This document shows positions 55,849-63,285 of a stretch of DNA of 64,000 nt, piece after piece. The DNA lies in contig NZ_JBCLNF010000002.1 of the NCBI RefSeq assembly GCF_039062465.1, positions 186,001 to 250,000 of the forward strand, read 5' to 3'. The DNA is from Parolsenella sp958406235. GTDB lineage: Bacteria > Actinomycetota > Coriobacteriia > Coriobacteriales > Atopobiaceae. The position numbers were made by a program, and so were the translations under genes. How positions within the stretch are numbered: position 1 is the stretch's first letter; every line of letters starts with the position of its first letter. Below the pieces are notes generated by a model. It was not told where the DNA came from and searched no databases. It saw only the letters and a list, made by a program, of their open reading frames with translations.

Positions 55849-57000
55849 ATGACCGATCTTGAGCTGCTCACGAAGTTCCGCCGCGACCTACATCGCATAC
55901 CGGAGCTTTCCTTTGACCTCCCCGAGACATGCGCCTACGTGCGCAATGTCCTCGAGAGCCTCTCCTGCGAGGTGACCGTCCCCTGCGAGAGCTGTGTCGC
56001 CGCCTTCTTCGACGTCGACGCCGCCTGCGGGCGCAAGCCCGGCGGCCCCGCCACCGCCATCCGCGCCGACATGGACGCCCTCCCCATTACCGAGAACAGT
56101 GGCGTCGAGTTCTGCTCCTCCAAGCCCGGCCACATGCACGCCTGCGGCCACGACGGCCACATGGCCATGGCCCTCGCCGCGGCCTGCTGGGTGGACGAGG
56201 TGCTGCGAGGCGTCCGCGACGGCGGCGCCTGCCCCCTGCCGCGCAACGTCCTGTTCGTGTTCCAGCCCGCGGAGGAGACCACCGGCGGCGCCCGCATCGT
56301 CTGCGAGAGCGGCGTGTTCGAGCGCTACCACGCAGACCGCATCTTCGGCTTCCACGTCTGGCCGGACCTTCCCGCCGGCGTCGTCGCGACGCGCCCGGGT
56401 GCCCTTCTCGCCCGCGCGAGCGAGACCCACGTGACCATCCACGGCACCTCGAGCCACATCGCCAAGAGCGCGGACGGCAACGACGCGCTGCTCGCCGGCG
56501 CGCACTTCCTCACCGGCGTCGAGGCCCTCATGGCGGAGCTCTCCGCCGAGGAGCCATGCCTGCTCAAGTTCGGCCTCATGCAGAGCGGCACGGTCTGCAA
56601 CGCCATCAGCGCGGAGACGAAGGTCGCCGGCAGCCTGCGCGTCTTCTCGGACGAGATGTTCGACCGCGCCCGCGCCGGCGTCGAGCAGCGCCTCGCGGAC
56701 GCCTGCGCCTCCTACGGCTGCACCTATGACCTCGACTTCGCCGAAGGCTACCCGCCCGTCACGAACGATGCGGCCCTCTATGGCCTCGCGAAGTCCGCCC
56801 TCGGAGACACGCTCGAGCTCGTGCCCGATCCCCTCCTCATCGCCGAGGACTTCGCCTTCTACCAGCGCCACCTCCCGGGCCTGTTCATGCTGCTCGGCAC
56901 TGGCACCGGCATCCCGCTTCACTCGGATGAATTCCGCATGGACGAGGACGTGCTCGTCCACGGACTCGAGACCTATCGCGCCCTTCTGCGGTGCGAGTAA
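55849..57000 (+). CDS. M20-family amidohydrolase (possible N-acetyl-diaminopimelate deacetylase)
   Basis: 383-residue zinc hydrolase of the M20D group. Visible motifs are RRDLHRIPELSFDLPETCAYV, AIRADMDALPITE, the metal site HMHACGHDGHMA, and QPAEETTGGARIV with the catalytic Glu pair. The C-terminal ligand is in LVPDPLLIAEDFAFYQ. The dimerisation domain lies about 190-300. GGAGG precedes the ATG at 55849. M20D enzymes deacylate N-acyl amino acids. Since the lysine operon nearby uses an acetyltransferase DapD, this could be the matching deacetylase, but amino acid hippurate-type hydrolases look the same. Confidence 0.85.
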   Translation: MTDLELLTKFRRDLHRIPELSFDLPETCAYVRNVLESLSCEVTVPCESCVAAFFDVDAACGRKPGGPATAIRADMDALPITENSGVEFCSSKPGHMHACGHDGHMAMALAAACWVDEVLRGVRDGGACPLPRNVLFVFQPAEETTGGARIVCESGVFERYHADRIFGFHVWPDLPAGVVATRPGALLARASETHVTIHGTSSHIAKSADGNDALLAGAHFLTGVEALMAELSAEEPCLLKFGLMQSGTVCNAISAETKVAGSLRVFSDEMFDRARAGVEQRLADACASYGCTYDLDFAEGYPPVTNDAALYGLAKSALGDTLELVPDPLLIAEDFAFYQRHLPGLFMLLGTGTGIPLHSDEFRMDEDVLVHGLETYRALLRCE

Positions 57001-57010
57001 GGAGAACCTC

Positions 57011-57595
57011 ATGAAGTTCCTCATCGCAAGCGATATCCACGGCTCAGCCGCCTGGTGCCGTCGCCTCATGGACGCCCTCGACGCCGAGCAGCCCGACCGT
57101 CTGCTCCTCCTCGGCGACGTCCTCTACCACGGGCCGCGCAACGACCTCCCCGCGGGCTACGCGCCCAAGGAGGTCATCGCCATGCTCAATCCGCTCGCGT
57201 CGAGCATCATCGCCGTGCGCGGCAACTGCGAGGCGGAGGTCGACCAGATGGTCCTCGATTTCCCCTGCATGGCGGACTACACCACCATCTTCGACCCCGC
57301 GGCCGCGCTCGCCGCGGATGGTTCCGAACGCGAGAAGCCCGGCTGCGAGCTCTTCCTCACGCACGGCCACGTCTACGGAGCGGGCTTCCACAACAGCGTC
57401 GACAAGCTGCCGGAGCTCCCCGCCGGCTCCATCCTGCTCTACGGCCACACGCACAAGAAGGTAAGCGAACCCGCGCCCACGCACGAGGGCGTCTGGGCGT
57501 TCAATCCCGGCAGCGTCTCCATCCCTAAGGACGGCACGCACAGCTATGGCGTCTACGAGAACGGCGCCGTTCGCCAGGTCGTCATGGAGGCGTAG
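57011..57595 (+). CDS. yfcE: YfcE-type phosphodiesterase
   Basis: 194-residue calcineurin-like metallophosphoesterase with motifs DIHGS, LLGDVLYHGPRNDLPAGY, RGNCEAEVDQ, THGHVYGAG and YGHTHKK. The GPRN(D)LP(x)GY stretch is characteristic of YfcE. AAGGAGAA precedes the ATG, 10 bases after the amidohydrolase stop, so the two are co-transcribed. A second, more distant member of the family is at 13904. Confidence 0.92.
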   Translation: MKFLIASDIHGSAAWCRRLMDALDAEQPDRLLLLGDVLYHGPRNDLPAGYAPKEVIAMLNPLASSIIAVRGNCEAEVDQMVLDFPCMADYTTIFDPAAALAADGSEREKPGCELFLTHGHVYGAGFHNSVDKLPELPAGSILLYGHTHKKVSEPAPTHEGVWAFNPGSVSIPKDGTHSYGVYENGAVRQVVMEA

Positions 57596-57597
57596 AC

Positions 57598-57774
57598 ATG
57601 TTTTGTCCGAGGTGCGGCAAGCAGCAGCCAGACGGCGCAAAGTTCTGTTCGAACTGCGGTGCCACACTAACGGCGCCAAATCAGGCAACGACGGTGTTGC
57701 CGAGCCAAGTCACAACCCAGCTACCCGGCAGAGTCCCGTCCGCGGGCCCAGATAAGGTGCGTTTGGCACGATAA
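57598..57774 (+). CDS. Zinc-ribbon protein, probably truncated
   Basis: 58 residues. It begins 2 bases after the yfcE stop. The first 24 residues form a zinc ribbon (CPRCG and CSNCG, 10-residue spacing between the pairs). Typical members continue into a longer body, often with a membrane segment. Here the frame runs into a 29-bp direct repeat (57745-57773) and stops at its end (TAA 57772-57774), so the gene looks cut short by a repeat insertion or deletion. Confidence 0.6.
   Translation: MFCPRCGKQQPDGAKFCSNCGATLTAPNQATTVLPSQVTTQLPGRVPSAGPDKVRLAR
57745..57773 (+). repeat. 29-bp direct repeat, copy 1
   Basis: GGCCCAGATAAGGTGCGTTT... matches 58516-58544 at 28 of 29 positions (T/C at position 20). 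It forms the end of the zinc-ribbon frame. It flanks the toxin-antitoxin genes on the left. Confidence 0.85.
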
Positions 57775-57800
57775 ACAGCCGGACTGAAATCACTGGAGTC

Positions 57801-58121
57801 CTACGACTTGGCAGATTTCCTCAGCACGCTCTTCCAATTCGAGGACGCGTTATACAAGCGCAGGAAAACAACCCTACGGGCACGCTCGTCTATGCGAAAC
57901 ACCGCAACCCTCTTCTTAACCGGTACCCAACGATAATCCGAGCCCTCGACTTGCGGCATAAAGGCAGGAAAGGAAACCGCCGCATCTTTTGCCTGCTCGA
58001 AGGAATCGAGAAAGCTCGCAGCACTCCCCGGCCCCACTTCATGCGCTCGCCATGCCAGCTCCGTATCCAAGTCTTCCTCGAAAAGGTTGGTGAGCACGGC
58101 CTCGTAACCATCAGCAGCCAT
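57801..58121 (-). CDS. ParE/RelE-family toxin
   Basis: 106 residues. The RelE/ParE fold is suggested by YEAVLTNLFEEDLDTELAWRA at the start, RWVPVKKRVAVFRIDERARRVVFLRLYNASSNW at the end, and basic residues in the last strand and helix. Relatives either cleave mRNA on the ribosome or inhibit gyrase; the class cannot be told here. GAGGTCGAGGT precedes the ATG. It overlaps the upstream antitoxin gene by 11 bases. Confidence 0.78.
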   Translation of the reverse strand: MAADGYEAVLTNLFEEDLDTELAWRAHEVGPGSAASFLDSFEQAKDAAVSFPAFMPQVEGSDYRWVPVKKRVAVFRIDERARRVVFLRLYNASSNWKSVLRKSAKS

Positions 58122-58389
58122 ACCTCGACCTCATCTCTGATACGACCTCGTTGGCGGAGCGGGTTTTGCCGGCATCTACCTGTCTCTCCGCGTCCGCAAT
58201 CCCCCGCCAGAACTCCTTTGCCGAAGTCACCTCCGGCAAAGGCGAGGGCGTGGAGGCGATGAAGGCGTGCTCGCCATCCCAGAACCAGTACACGCGAGAG
58301 TCATCCGCAATGCCAAGCGCGGCACGGATTTCCTTTGGAACGGTGGTCTGCCCGGCCTTCGTCATCTTCGTGCTCATCATCGTCACCAT
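58111..58389 (-). CDS. AbrB/SpoVT-type antitoxin
   Basis: 92 residues. The swapped-hairpin DNA-binding domain is at the N-terminus (STKMTKAGQTTVPKEIRAALGI, about 5-26). The C-terminal half (EVTSAKEFWRGIADAERQVDAG) should bind the toxin. The ATG at 58389 follows GGAGG. Its gene comes before the toxin, as expected. A perfect palindrome (58404-58426) lies 15 bases upstream and is the likely autoregulatory operator. Confidence 0.8.
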   Translation of the reverse strand: MVTMMSTKMTKAGQTTVPKEIRAALGIADDSRVYWFWDGEHAFIASTPSPLPEVTSAKEFWRGIADAERQVDAGKTRSANEVVSEMRSRYGC

Positions 58390-58403
58390 GACAGCCTCCA
58401 ATT

Positions 58404-58426
58404 CAATGAAATTAATAATTTCATTG
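58404..58426. promoter_or_regulatory. Palindromic operator of the toxin-antitoxin pair
   Basis: CAATGAAATT-AAT-AATTTCATTG, perfect 10-bp arms, an AT-rich island in GC-rich DNA, just upstream of the antitoxin start. The ribosome site follows immediately, so it may overlap the transcription start. Confidence 0.7.
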
Positions 58427-58486
58427 TAGCAACCACCCCATCGATATGCGAAGCCATCTTGCGATGCATCGTCACTCGCTAGCTAC

Positions 58487-58544
58487 GCCGAACGCACCTT
58501 ATCAAGCCCTCGAGAGGCCCAGATAAGGTGCGTTCGGCACGATA
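58487..58544. repeat. Palindromic repeat with the 29-bp direct repeat, copy 2
   Basis: GCCGAACGCACCTTATC (58487-58503) pairs perfectly with GATAAGGTGCGTTCGGC (58522-58538) across 18 bases. The right arm and flanks (58516-58544) repeat the sequence at 57745. A 17-bp stem makes this a strong hairpin, between the toxin-antitoxin operator and metA. Confidence 0.85.
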
Positions 58545-58633
58545 TAGCGAAGTCTTACGTTTTAGAGTGCTTTCGGCGCGATGCGGGCAGGCGGCGGGCA
58601 CCGGAGGATCTCGCCCCTGGCACCCGCTGATCC

Positions 58634-59614
58634 CTAGAACTTTGTCGGGATGCCACCCTTTGCGAGAAGCGCCTCGGTGTGCTCGCGAAGCTCGCGGACG
58701 ACCTCGGGGATGCGATCGAGCTCGTAGGGCGTCGTCTGGTAGACGTAGTTGACCCAGTTGCGGTAGAGCAGGTTGGCATGGCTTCGCCAAGTGAAAATAG
58801 GCTGCTTCTCCGGGTCATCGTCGGGGAAGTAGTTCACCGGCAGCTGGATGGGCAGGCCCGCGTGGAAGTCGCGCCAGTACTCGTCCGCCAGCGTGTCGCG
58901 GCCGTACTCGAAGTGGCCGAGCGCGTAGATCTCGCAGAAGTCACGCGTGGCGATGAGGGCCGGACCGCTCGTCTCGCCGCGGCTGAGCACCTGGAGCGAC
59001 GGATCGGCGTCGATCTCCTTCTCATCGGGCGCAGCGTGGCGACTGTGCGGCATGTTGTGAACCTCGTCGAAGCCGTTCGTGAGGAAGTTGTACTCATCGC
59101 AGAGACGCTGCGGGAACACGCCAAAGAGCTTGCTGCCCAGCAGACGCTTGTGAACACCGTGAAGGTGATAGAGGCCCGCGAACGCGCCCCAGCAAAGGAA
59201 CATCGTGGAAAGCACGTGCTCCTGGGCCCAATCCATGATGCGGCAAAGCTCGTCCCAATAGTCGACGCTCTCGAACGGCATCTGCTCGACGGGTGCGCCC
59301 GTGATGATGAGGCCGTCATAGTTGTTGGACTTGAGCTCGTCGAACGTGTCGTAGAACTTCACGAGATGGTCCGCCGCGTGCGCAGCCTCATGGCTCGAGA
59401 CACGCATGAAGTCAACGCTCACCTGGATGGGCGACTTCGATATGAGGCGGAGGATCTGCGTCTCCGTCTCGATCTTCGTGGGCATCAGGTTGAGCAGGGC
59501 AATGCGCAGCGGACGAATCTGCTGCTTGCTAGCCACGTCCTCCTCGAGGGCGAAAATGCGCTCCTGCTGGAGGATGCGCTTGGCGGGCAGGCCGTCTGGG
59601 ATGTTGATGGGCAT
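58634..59614 (-). CDS. metA: Homoserine O-acyltransferase MetA
   Basis: First committed enzyme of methionine synthesis, acylating homoserine. 326 residues. Markers are IRPLRIALLNLMPTKIETE, the catalytic Cys 141 in STMFLCWGAFAGLYH, and HFEYGRDTLADEYWRD. At the position reported to set acyl-CoA choice (E. coli numbering 111; residue 110 here, in TGAPVEQ) this protein has Glu, which is linked with acetyl-CoA use in Bacillus MetA, so an acetyltransferase is more likely than a succinyltransferase. An AAAGG lies about 12 bases before the ATG. Confidence 0.93.
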   Translation of the reverse strand: MPINIPDGLPAKRILQQERIFALEEDVASKQQIRPLRIALLNLMPTKIETETQILRLISKSPIQVSVDFMRVSSHEAAHAADHLVKFYDTFDELKSNNYDGLIITGAPVEQMPFESVDYWDELCRIMDWAQEHVLSTMFLCWGAFAGLYHLHGVHKRLLGSKLFGVFPQRLCDEYNFLTNGFDEVHNMPHSRHAAPDEKEIDADPSLQVLSRGETSGPALIATRDFCEIYALGHFEYGRDTLADEYWRDFHAGLPIQLPVNYFPDDDPEKQPIFTWRSHANLLYRNWVNYVYQTTPYELDRIPEVVRELREHTEALLAKGGIPTKF

Positions 59615-60015
59615 TGGAACGAAAGACCTTTCTGGGCCCTGGCGCCCGGCGAATGAGACCCAGCGCGGACCATGGTGCCGGACGGTCTGCCGCCGGCAAG
59701 CATAGATACGAAGCTAAATGGTACCGCAGGCAACCGAGCATATGCGAGACAGACGCGGCGAGCGGCGCGGCTATGGACTCGCAACAACACGCCGGAGCCG
59801 TTACGCCCGCGCGACAGATGCAGGCGCCCCGCCTTTCGCCGCGCAACGCGCAACAGATGCGGGTGTGCCACCTTTCGCCGCGCAACGCGTGACAAATCCC
59901 CAGGCGCAAAATCGCTTCGGCTGTTTACTGTTTCCCGCGATATCAATCGTCGCGAACGGGGTATCTCCGAGGCATGCAGATGTATTCGCCCATCCGGGCA
60001 AGAGAGGGGAACACC
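59615..60015. other. Intergenic between metA and the nitroreductase gene
   Basis: 400 bases, no gene. It holds the 39-bp tandem duplication at 59814-59891. No S-adenosylmethionine riboswitch was recognised upstream of metA by eye. Confidence 0.4.
59814..59891. repeat. Two 39-bp tandem repeat units
   Basis: Units at 59814-59852 and 59853-59891 both start ACAGATGC and contain CTTTCGCCGCGCAACGCG; a degenerate third start (ACAAATCC) follows. Non-coding. Confidence 0.8.
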
Positions 60016-60540
60016 ATGTCTGAGTTCATCGATACGCTCGAATCGCGCCGCAGCTGCCGCAAGTACACTGACCAGCCCGTCGAGCCCGAGAAGCTCCAGC
60101 AGATCGTCGATGCCGGCCTTTGGGCGGCAAGCGGCATGGGCAGGCAGGGCACGCACCTCGTCGTCGTGACTGATCCGGATATGGTCGCCGAGCTCAGTCA
60201 TATGAACGCCGCCATCATGGGGAGCGAGGGCGACCCGTTCTACGGAGCCAAGACCGTCATCGTCGTCCTCTCCAACCCCGCGAACGCCACCTGCGTCGAG
60301 GACGGCGCCCTCGTCATGGGCAACCTCATGGCAGCCGCCCACGGCCTTGGCGTCGCCTCCTGCTGGATCCACCGTGCCAAAGAGGAGTTCGAGAGCGACG
60401 AGGGCAAGGCACTACTCGCCAAGTGGGGCGTCGAGGGCGAGTGGCGCGGCGTCGGCCACTGCATCCTCGGCTACGCAGACGAGGGCGGCGAGAAGCCCGC
60501 TGTCGAGCGCCTCGCGGGCCGCGTCACCTACGTGAAGTAG
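60016..60540 (+). CDS. Nitroreductase-family flavoprotein
   Basis: 174-residue FMN-dependent oxidoreductase. FIDTLESRRSCRKYTDQPVEPEKLQQIVDAGLWAASGMGRQ is the family N-terminus with the FMN-contacting SRRS. ALVMGNLMAAAHGLGVASCWIHR is the central helix, and GHCILGYADE the C-terminal FMN loop. GAGAGGGGA precedes the ATG at 60016. The substrate (nitroaromatic, quinone or enoate) is not predictable. It stands just before the methionine transporter genes, without an obvious functional link. Confidence 0.88.
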   Translation: MSEFIDTLESRRSCRKYTDQPVEPEKLQQIVDAGLWAASGMGRQGTHLVVVTDPDMVAELSHMNAAIMGSEGDPFYGAKTVIVVLSNPANATCVEDGALVMGNLMAAAHGLGVASCWIHRAKEEFESDEGKALLAKWGVEGEWRGVGHCILGYADEGGEKPAVERLAGRVTYVK

Positions 60541-60763
60541 CCAGGCGCCCAAAGCCCGAGCAGACGCCGCCAGCCCGCCATCGACTCGCCGGGGCATCTC
60601 CGCGCCACCTGGGCACCGCGCAACACATCTCCCGGCCGCCGCCCGCGCGATGCAGGCGACGGCTCTTTTCCCTGGATATCCATAGCTTTGTCCTATGGCT
60701 TCGTATCAGTAATTCATGGTGGGGTTATAGGGTTTTATTTAACTCGGCTTTCAGATTCGCTGA

Positions 60764-60769
60764 TATACT
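60764..60769 (+). promoter_or_regulatory. -10 box 7 nt before metN
   Basis: TGATATACT: an extended -10 (TGn then TATACT) followed by CGTCCGC and the ATG. TTAACT lies 19 bases upstream. It implies transcription starting at or next to the start codon. Confidence 0.55.
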
Positions 60770-60776
60770 CGTCCGC

Positions 60777-61535
60777 ATGATTGAGCTGACTAACATATCC
60801 AAGGTTTACGACACGCCCGCTGGCCCCTTCCACGCCATCGATGACGTCACGCTGAGCATCGGCTCTGGCGACATCTTCGGCATCATCGGAGAGTCCGGCG
60901 CCGGCAAGTCCACCCTCGTGCGCTGCATCAACCTTCTTGAGGAGCCCACGAGCGGCACGGTCGCCATCGACGGGCGCGACGTCACGAGCCTTCGCGGCCG
61001 TGAGCTCCGCGAGCTTCGTGCGGACATCGGCATGATCTTTCAGAGCTTCAGCCTGTTCCAGCAGCGCACCGTGCTCGACAACGTCATCTTCCCCGCAACG
61101 CTCACGAGCACCGGCAAGCGCATCTCCCGCGCCGAGGCTCCGGAGCGCGCCCGCAAGCTCCTGCGCCTTGTCGGCCTCGAAGGCAAGGAGGGTTCCTACC
61201 CCTCTCAGCTCTCCGGTGGTCAGCAGCAGCGCGTGGCAATTGCCCGCGCGCTCATGACGCGCCCGAAGACCCTCCTGTGCGACGAGGCCACGAGCGCCCT
61301 CGACACGCTCACCACCAGCCAGGTCCTCGACCTCCTTGCGCGCATCAACGAGGAGCTCGGCGTGACCATCGTCCTCATCACCCACTCGCTCGCCGTTGCC
61401 CGCCGCATCTGCAACCACATCGTCGTCATGGATCACGGCCGTGTGGTCGAGCAGGGCACCGCGGAGGAGATTTTCAGCAACCCGCAGGCTGACGTCACGC
61501 GCGCCCTGCTCCAATTCGAGGGAGAGACGCGCTAA
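60777..61535 (+). CDS. metN: Methionine ABC transporter ATP-binding protein
   Basis: ATPase of the D-/L-methionine importer. 252 residues, shorter than the usual 340 because the C-terminal regulatory (methionine-sensing ACT-like) domain is absent. Motifs are Walker A GESGAGKST, FQSFSLFQQRTVLDNV, LSGGQQQRVAIARAL, LLCDEATSALD and LITHSLAVARRICN. The ATG at 60777 has no ribosome site and lies 7 bases after TATACT, so the mRNA is probably leaderless. Its TAA overlaps the metI start (TAATG). Confidence 0.92.
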   Translation: MIELTNISKVYDTPAGPFHAIDDVTLSIGSGDIFGIIGESGAGKSTLVRCINLLEEPTSGTVAIDGRDVTSLRGRELRELRADIGMIFQSFSLFQQRTVLDNVIFPATLTSTGKRISRAEAPERARKLLRLVGLEGKEGSYPSQLSGGQQQRVAIARALMTRPKTLLCDEATSALDTLTTSQVLDLLARINEELGVTIVLITHSLAVARRICNHIVVMDHGRVVEQGTAEEIFSNPQADVTRALLQFEGETR

Positions 61536-62212
61536 TGGAGTTGTCCGCATTCTTCGACAAGTACGGCGAGCTTCTCGCGCAGGGCACCGTCGACACCACG
61601 GTCATGGTGCTCGCATCGACGCTCGGCGCCTATGTCATCGGCATCGTCCTGGGCACGCTCCTCACGGTGCTTGGGCCGGACGGCCTGCGTCCCAACCGCG
61701 TCGCCTATTCCGCCCTTGGCTGGCTCGTCAACATGGCGCGCTCGCTGCCGTTCATCATCCTCTTGCTCTTCATCATCCCCGTGACGCGCGTTGTCGTAGG
61801 CACCACCCTCGGCGTGCCGGCGGCGGTATTCCCCCTCATCATCTCCGCGGCCCCGTTCGTTGCCCGCATGGTCGAGTCGAGCGAGGCAGAGGTCGACCGC
61901 GGCCTCATCGAGGCGGCCAGCTCCATGGGAGCCTCCACCTGGGAGATCATCGTCAAGGTCTATCTGCACGAGGGCCTTCCCAGCCTGCTCCGCGGCCTTC
62001 CCATCGTGATCATCACGATTCTCGGCTACACCGCGATGGCCGGCACCGTTGGCGCCGGCGGCCTGGGCGACATCGCCATCCGCTACGGCTACCAGCGCTA
62101 TCAGGATGACGTCATGTTCGCGACCGTGATTATCCTCATCATCATGGTCCAGGTCATTCAGACGGTGTGCAACCTGCTCGTTCGCGTCTGCGACAAGCGA
62201 ATGCGCTCCTAG
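61535..62212 (+). CDS. metI: Methionine ABC transporter permease
   Basis: 225 residues with five or six membrane helices. The permease EAA-type motif is VDRGLIEAASSMGASTWEIIVKVYLHEGLPSL, and GYTAMAGTVGAGGLGDIAIRYGYQRY is the MetI signature near the end. The ATG overlaps the metN stop by one base, with GAGGGAGAG upstream inside metN. It pairs with MetN and the lipoprotein MetQ. Confidence 0.94.
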   Translation: MELSAFFDKYGELLAQGTVDTTVMVLASTLGAYVIGIVLGTLLTVLGPDGLRPNRVAYSALGWLVNMARSLPFIILLLFIIPVTRVVVGTTLGVPAAVFPLIISAAPFVARMVESSEAEVDRGLIEAASSMGASTWEIIVKVYLHEGLPSLLRGLPIVIITILGYTAMAGTVGAGGLGDIAIRYGYQRYQDDVMFATVIILIIMVQVIQTVCNLLVRVCDKRMRS

Positions 62213-62345
62213 CGAGCGCACATAGTCAGCGCCAGACGGCGCAATCCAAACTCGGAGTCTTGCCCTTGGGCGATGCCCTTTGGCTACTCATATCGAAATT
62301 GCCCACCACGATCAGTCAAATCGTTCTCATTCGAAAGGAACCGCC

Positions 62346-63206
62346 ATGTCCATCAAGCAGCACATCAAGCCGCTCGCCGGCATCGTGGCCGCCGCCGGCC
62401 TCGCCCTCGCCCTGACCGCCTGCGGCGGCAACTCCGGCGCCGCCACCACCGCGGCCGCCTCCTCCAGCGCCGCCTCCGACAACGTCATCACCGTCGGCGC
62501 CTCCCCCTCGCCCCACGCAGAGATCCTCGAGGCCATCAAACCCGAGCTTGAGGCCCAGGGCTACGAGCTGAAGGTCGTCGAGTACAGCGACTACGTCCAG
62601 CCCAACGTCGCGCTCTCCGAGGGCGACCTGGATGCCAACTACTTCCAGCACCTCCCCTACCTGGAGAACTACAACACCGAGAACGGCACTGACCTCGCGA
62701 GCGCTGGTGCCATCCACTTCGAGCCGATGGGTCTCTACGCCGGCAAGAGCTCCGACATCACCAACGTCCCCGACGGCGCCAAGATTGCCGTTCCCTCCGA
62801 CGCCACCAACGAGGCTCGCGCGCTGCTGCTGCTCCAGGACCAGGGCGTGATCAAGCTCACCGACGGCGTGGGCCTCGAGGCCACCGCCAACGACATCGTC
62901 GAGAACCCGCACAACGTCGAGCTCGTCGAGGTTGAGGCCGCCGCCGTTCCCCGCTCCCTCCAGGACGTCGACTTCGGTGTGATCAACGGCAACTACGCGC
63001 TCTCCGCCGGCCTTGACACCTCCGCCACCCTCGCCAGCGAGGGTGCTGACTCCGAGGCCGCCCAGACCTACGCCAACATCATCGCCGTCCGCAATGGCGA
63101 CGAGAACTCCGAGAAGACCCAGGCCCTCCTGAAGGCCCTCACCTCGGACACCGCCCGCAAGTTCATCGAGGACACCTACAAGGGCTCCGTCATCCCGGTG
63201 TTCTAA
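62346..63206 (+). CDS. metQ: Methionine-binding lipoprotein
   Basis: Substrate-binding lipoprotein of the MetNIQ importer. 286 residues. A signal peptide of about 26 residues ends in lipobox LTAC, followed by a Gly/Ser/Ala linker. The mature domain has the NlpA-type pattern: ITVGASPSPHAEILEAIKP, DYVQPNVALSEGDLDANYFQHLPYL, and KFIEDTYKGSVIPVF at the end. AAAGGAACC precedes the ATG at 62346. A gap of 133 bases separates it from metI; a terminator follows. Confidence 0.95.
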   Translation: MSIKQHIKPLAGIVAAAGLALALTACGGNSGAATTAAASSSAASDNVITVGASPSPHAEILEAIKPELEAQGYELKVVEYSDYVQPNVALSEGDLDANYFQHLPYLENYNTENGTDLASAGAIHFEPMGLYAGKSSDITNVPDGAKIAVPSDATNEARALLLLQDQGVIKLTDGVGLEATANDIVENPHNVELVEVEAAAVPRSLQDVDFGVINGNYALSAGLDTSATLASEGADSEAAQTYANIIAVRNGDENSEKTQALLKALTSDTARKFIEDTYKGSVIPVF

Positions 63207-63233
63207 GAGGCATCAGCCCCATATGGTGGGACC

Positions 63234-63268
63234 AACGCCCCCGTCTCGCGTGCAGAGACGGGGGCGTT
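63234..63268 (+). terminator. Terminator of metNIQ
   Basis: AACGCCCCCGTCTC pairs perfectly with GAGACGGGGGCGTT around a 7-base loop, 28 bases after metQ. No T run follows. The next gene's -10 box begins only 4 bases later. Confidence 0.75.
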
Positions 63269-63272
63269 GCTG

Positions 63273-63278
63273 CATACT
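63273..63278 (+). promoter_or_regulatory. -10-like box 7 nt before the second helicase
   Basis: CATACT followed by TGCAGCT and ATG, the same 7-base spacing as at metN and gluQ. No clear -35. Confidence 0.4.
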
Positions 63279-63285
63279 TGCAGCT

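Noticed and set aside
57745..58544. Integrative element with att sites around the toxin-antitoxin genes
   Set aside because: There is no integrase or tRNA target, and the repeat is part of a palindrome. A small insertion or recombination event fits better.
59615..59800. Possible S-adenosylmethionine riboswitch upstream of metA (GC-rich hairpins, CTTGCCGGCGGCA on the minus strand)
   Set aside because: I could not find the conserved core of any SAM riboswitch class. A covariance-model search would decide.
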